Assembly: GCA_946482625.1 (NCBI GenBank)
Contig: CAMLSH010000183.1
Coordinates: 1 to 7,491, forward strand
Reading direction: 5' to 3'
From: an uncultured Opitutaceae bacterium
GTDB taxonomy: Bacteria; Verrucomicrobiota; Verrucomicrobiae; Opitutales; Opitutaceae
Length of the DNA stretch: 7,491 nucleotides
Shown: positions 6,661 through 7,491 of the stretch, piece by piece
Numbering within the stretch: the stretch's first letter is position 1
Layout: each line of letters starts with the position of its first letter
Program-made: the position numbers and the translations under genes
The notes under the pieces: model-generated
What the model was told of the DNA's origin: nothing
Database searches by the model: none
Seen by the model: only the letters and a program-made list of their open reading frames with translations

Positions 6661-7491
6661 TCACTTTTTCTGCACAGCGGGAGGTGTGCGGAGGTTTTTT
6701 ATGAAGGTGCTGCTGGCCTGAAAAACCTCGAAGCCGCGAGGGCCGAGCGTGTCGGCAAAGCGGCGTTCCGCTTCGTCGGCGAGGGCGAGGCGGGCGGCGG
6801 CGTGGCGCGCGATGGCGTCGGCATCGGGATTGGGCGGCAGCTTCAGGATGCGGGCGCGGTTATCGATGTCGGTTTTGATCTCGTAAGCGGTGGCGACACT
6901 GTCGGGAGGAAGCTCCAGCAGCTGACTCATCTGGTAGAGGCGGCGATATTCGTTGTCCCTGCTTCTCTGGAGTTCGGCGTAGCGCTGGTCGCCGAGGAGC
7001 TGTTTCACCTGTGTGTCGATTTCGGATTTGGCTTTCGTGCGGGCGCTGGCGGCTGCTTTTGAGTCGGTCACGGCGAGGAGACGGAGGCGTTCATCGCTTT
7101 CATGTTGGAGCGCGAAGATGGCGCGGAACTCCTGTTCAGTGGGTTCGAACGATTCCATGGTGACGCGCATGGTGGCGGCGGTGGAACTGTTGCGCAGATC
7201 GTACTCCAACAGCTCTTCGGGCGTGAGCGCGCGGGCGAGGTCGGCGCGTTGCTCTTTGACGAGGAGGGCGCGTTTCTCGCGATCTTCTGGAAAGATTACC
7301 ATGAATGGACTGGGGCCGTCTTCGTCGAGGTCCGCTCGGAGCATTTGGTAGTCTTCGACGATGGCGGCGACAGCAGCGGCTTTTTCAGGGCTGAGCGTGG
7401 CATAACCCGGAGCATCGAGATCGCGTTCGGGGTTATAGTCCGGCCCGAGGATCTTTTTGAGTAGTTCCTGCTTTTCCCGTTTAAGCGCGAG
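6661..7491 (-). CDS. Uncharacterised helical protein, subfamily B (copy B3), 5' end outside window
   Basis: The frame is open from the right edge to a TGA at 6661-6663, giving 276 visible residues. The first visible residue aligns with about residue 147 of B2 (141 of B1), so roughly 140-150 N-terminal residues, including the expected hydrophobic segment, lie beyond the window. An in-frame ATG at 7344 is internal, because the 49 codons upstream of it match the family (ILGPDY at visible residues 14-19, then SPEKAAAV and VEDY). After it come an acidic loop, DLDEDGPSP (visible 53-61), and the central block (FPEDREK, EEL, YDLR, MR where most copies have LR, EFR). RYAELQRSRDNEYRRLYQ follows, then AYEIKTDID, and a last LG motif in LGPRGFEVF. 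The tail is short (PPAVQKK). No cysteine is visible. It pairs with A3, 19 bp downstream. Function is unknown. Confidence 0.93.
   Translation of the reverse strand, partial: LALKREKQELLKKILGPDYNPERDLDAPGYATLSPEKAAAVAAIVEDYQMLRADLDEDGPSPFMVIFPEDREKRALLVKEQRADLARALTPEELLEYDLRNSSTAATMRVTMESFEPTEQEFRAIFALQHESDERLRLLAVTDSKAAASARTKAKSEIDTQVKQLLGDQRYAELQRSRDNEYRRLYQMSQLLELPPDSVATAYEIKTDIDNRARILKLPPNPDADAIARHAAARLALADEAERRFADTLGPRGFEVFQASSTFIKNLRTPPAVQKK

Noticed and set aside
7342..7344. ATG at 7342-7344 as the start of B3
   Set aside because: The frame stays open upstream to the window edge, and those 49 codons encode family motifs (REK, ILGPDY, VEDY), so this methionine is internal.

Overview
The window is GC-rich and coded entirely on the minus strand. 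It holds six consecutive genes for related, uncharacterised, mostly alpha-helical proteins; the sixth (right-most, and first in transcription order) is cut by the window edge. Each of the five complete proteins starts with MK or MR, then a short hydrophobic segment carrying the motif S-L-x-x-N, then a low-complexity Ala/Ser/Pro/Thr linker, then about 330 residues of charged helical sequence. They are most likely anchored in, or exported across, the cytoplasmic membrane. The style (high GC, no recognisable Shine-Dalgarno sites, N-terminal hydrophobic segments of the SLAANA type, expanded families of unknown secreted helical proteins) suggests a Verrucomicrobiota bacterium, perhaps Opitutaceae. 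That is an impression, not a proof.

The six genes are not equivalent. They fall into two subfamilies, here called A and B, which alternate strictly. In transcription order (right to left) they are B3 (6661-7491, partial), A3 (5460-6641), B2 (4007-5338), A2 (2757-3983), B1 (1325-2548) and A1 (91-1269). The gaps from a B stop to the next A start are short (19, 23 and 55 bp). The gaps from an A stop to the next B start are longer (121 and 208 bp). The simplest reading is a two-gene B-A unit that has been tandemly triplicated and has since diverged widely. The A and B products may work together, but nothing in the sequence gives a biochemical role.

All six share a central block: L/F-P-E-D/E, then Y/F/L-L-E/Q, D-L/V, (T/S)-P/S-x-E-L, Y-D/E-L/Y-R, S, L/M-R, F, E-x/D-E-F/Y. 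Short motifs of the form (EAE-like)-x-LG-x-x-x-Y recur about three times along each chain, which suggests internal duplication of a helical unit.

Non-coding sequence is limited. Positions 1-90 hold a G-rich (C-rich in the transcript) stretch with short direct repeats after the last gene. Positions 2549-2756 separate the second and third pairs and contain a perfect 11-bp inverted repeat with a nested 6-bp one. Positions 5339-5459 form a pyrimidine-rich leader (on the transcribed sense strand) in front of B2. No RNA gene, transposase, CRISPR array or recognisable enzyme was found.
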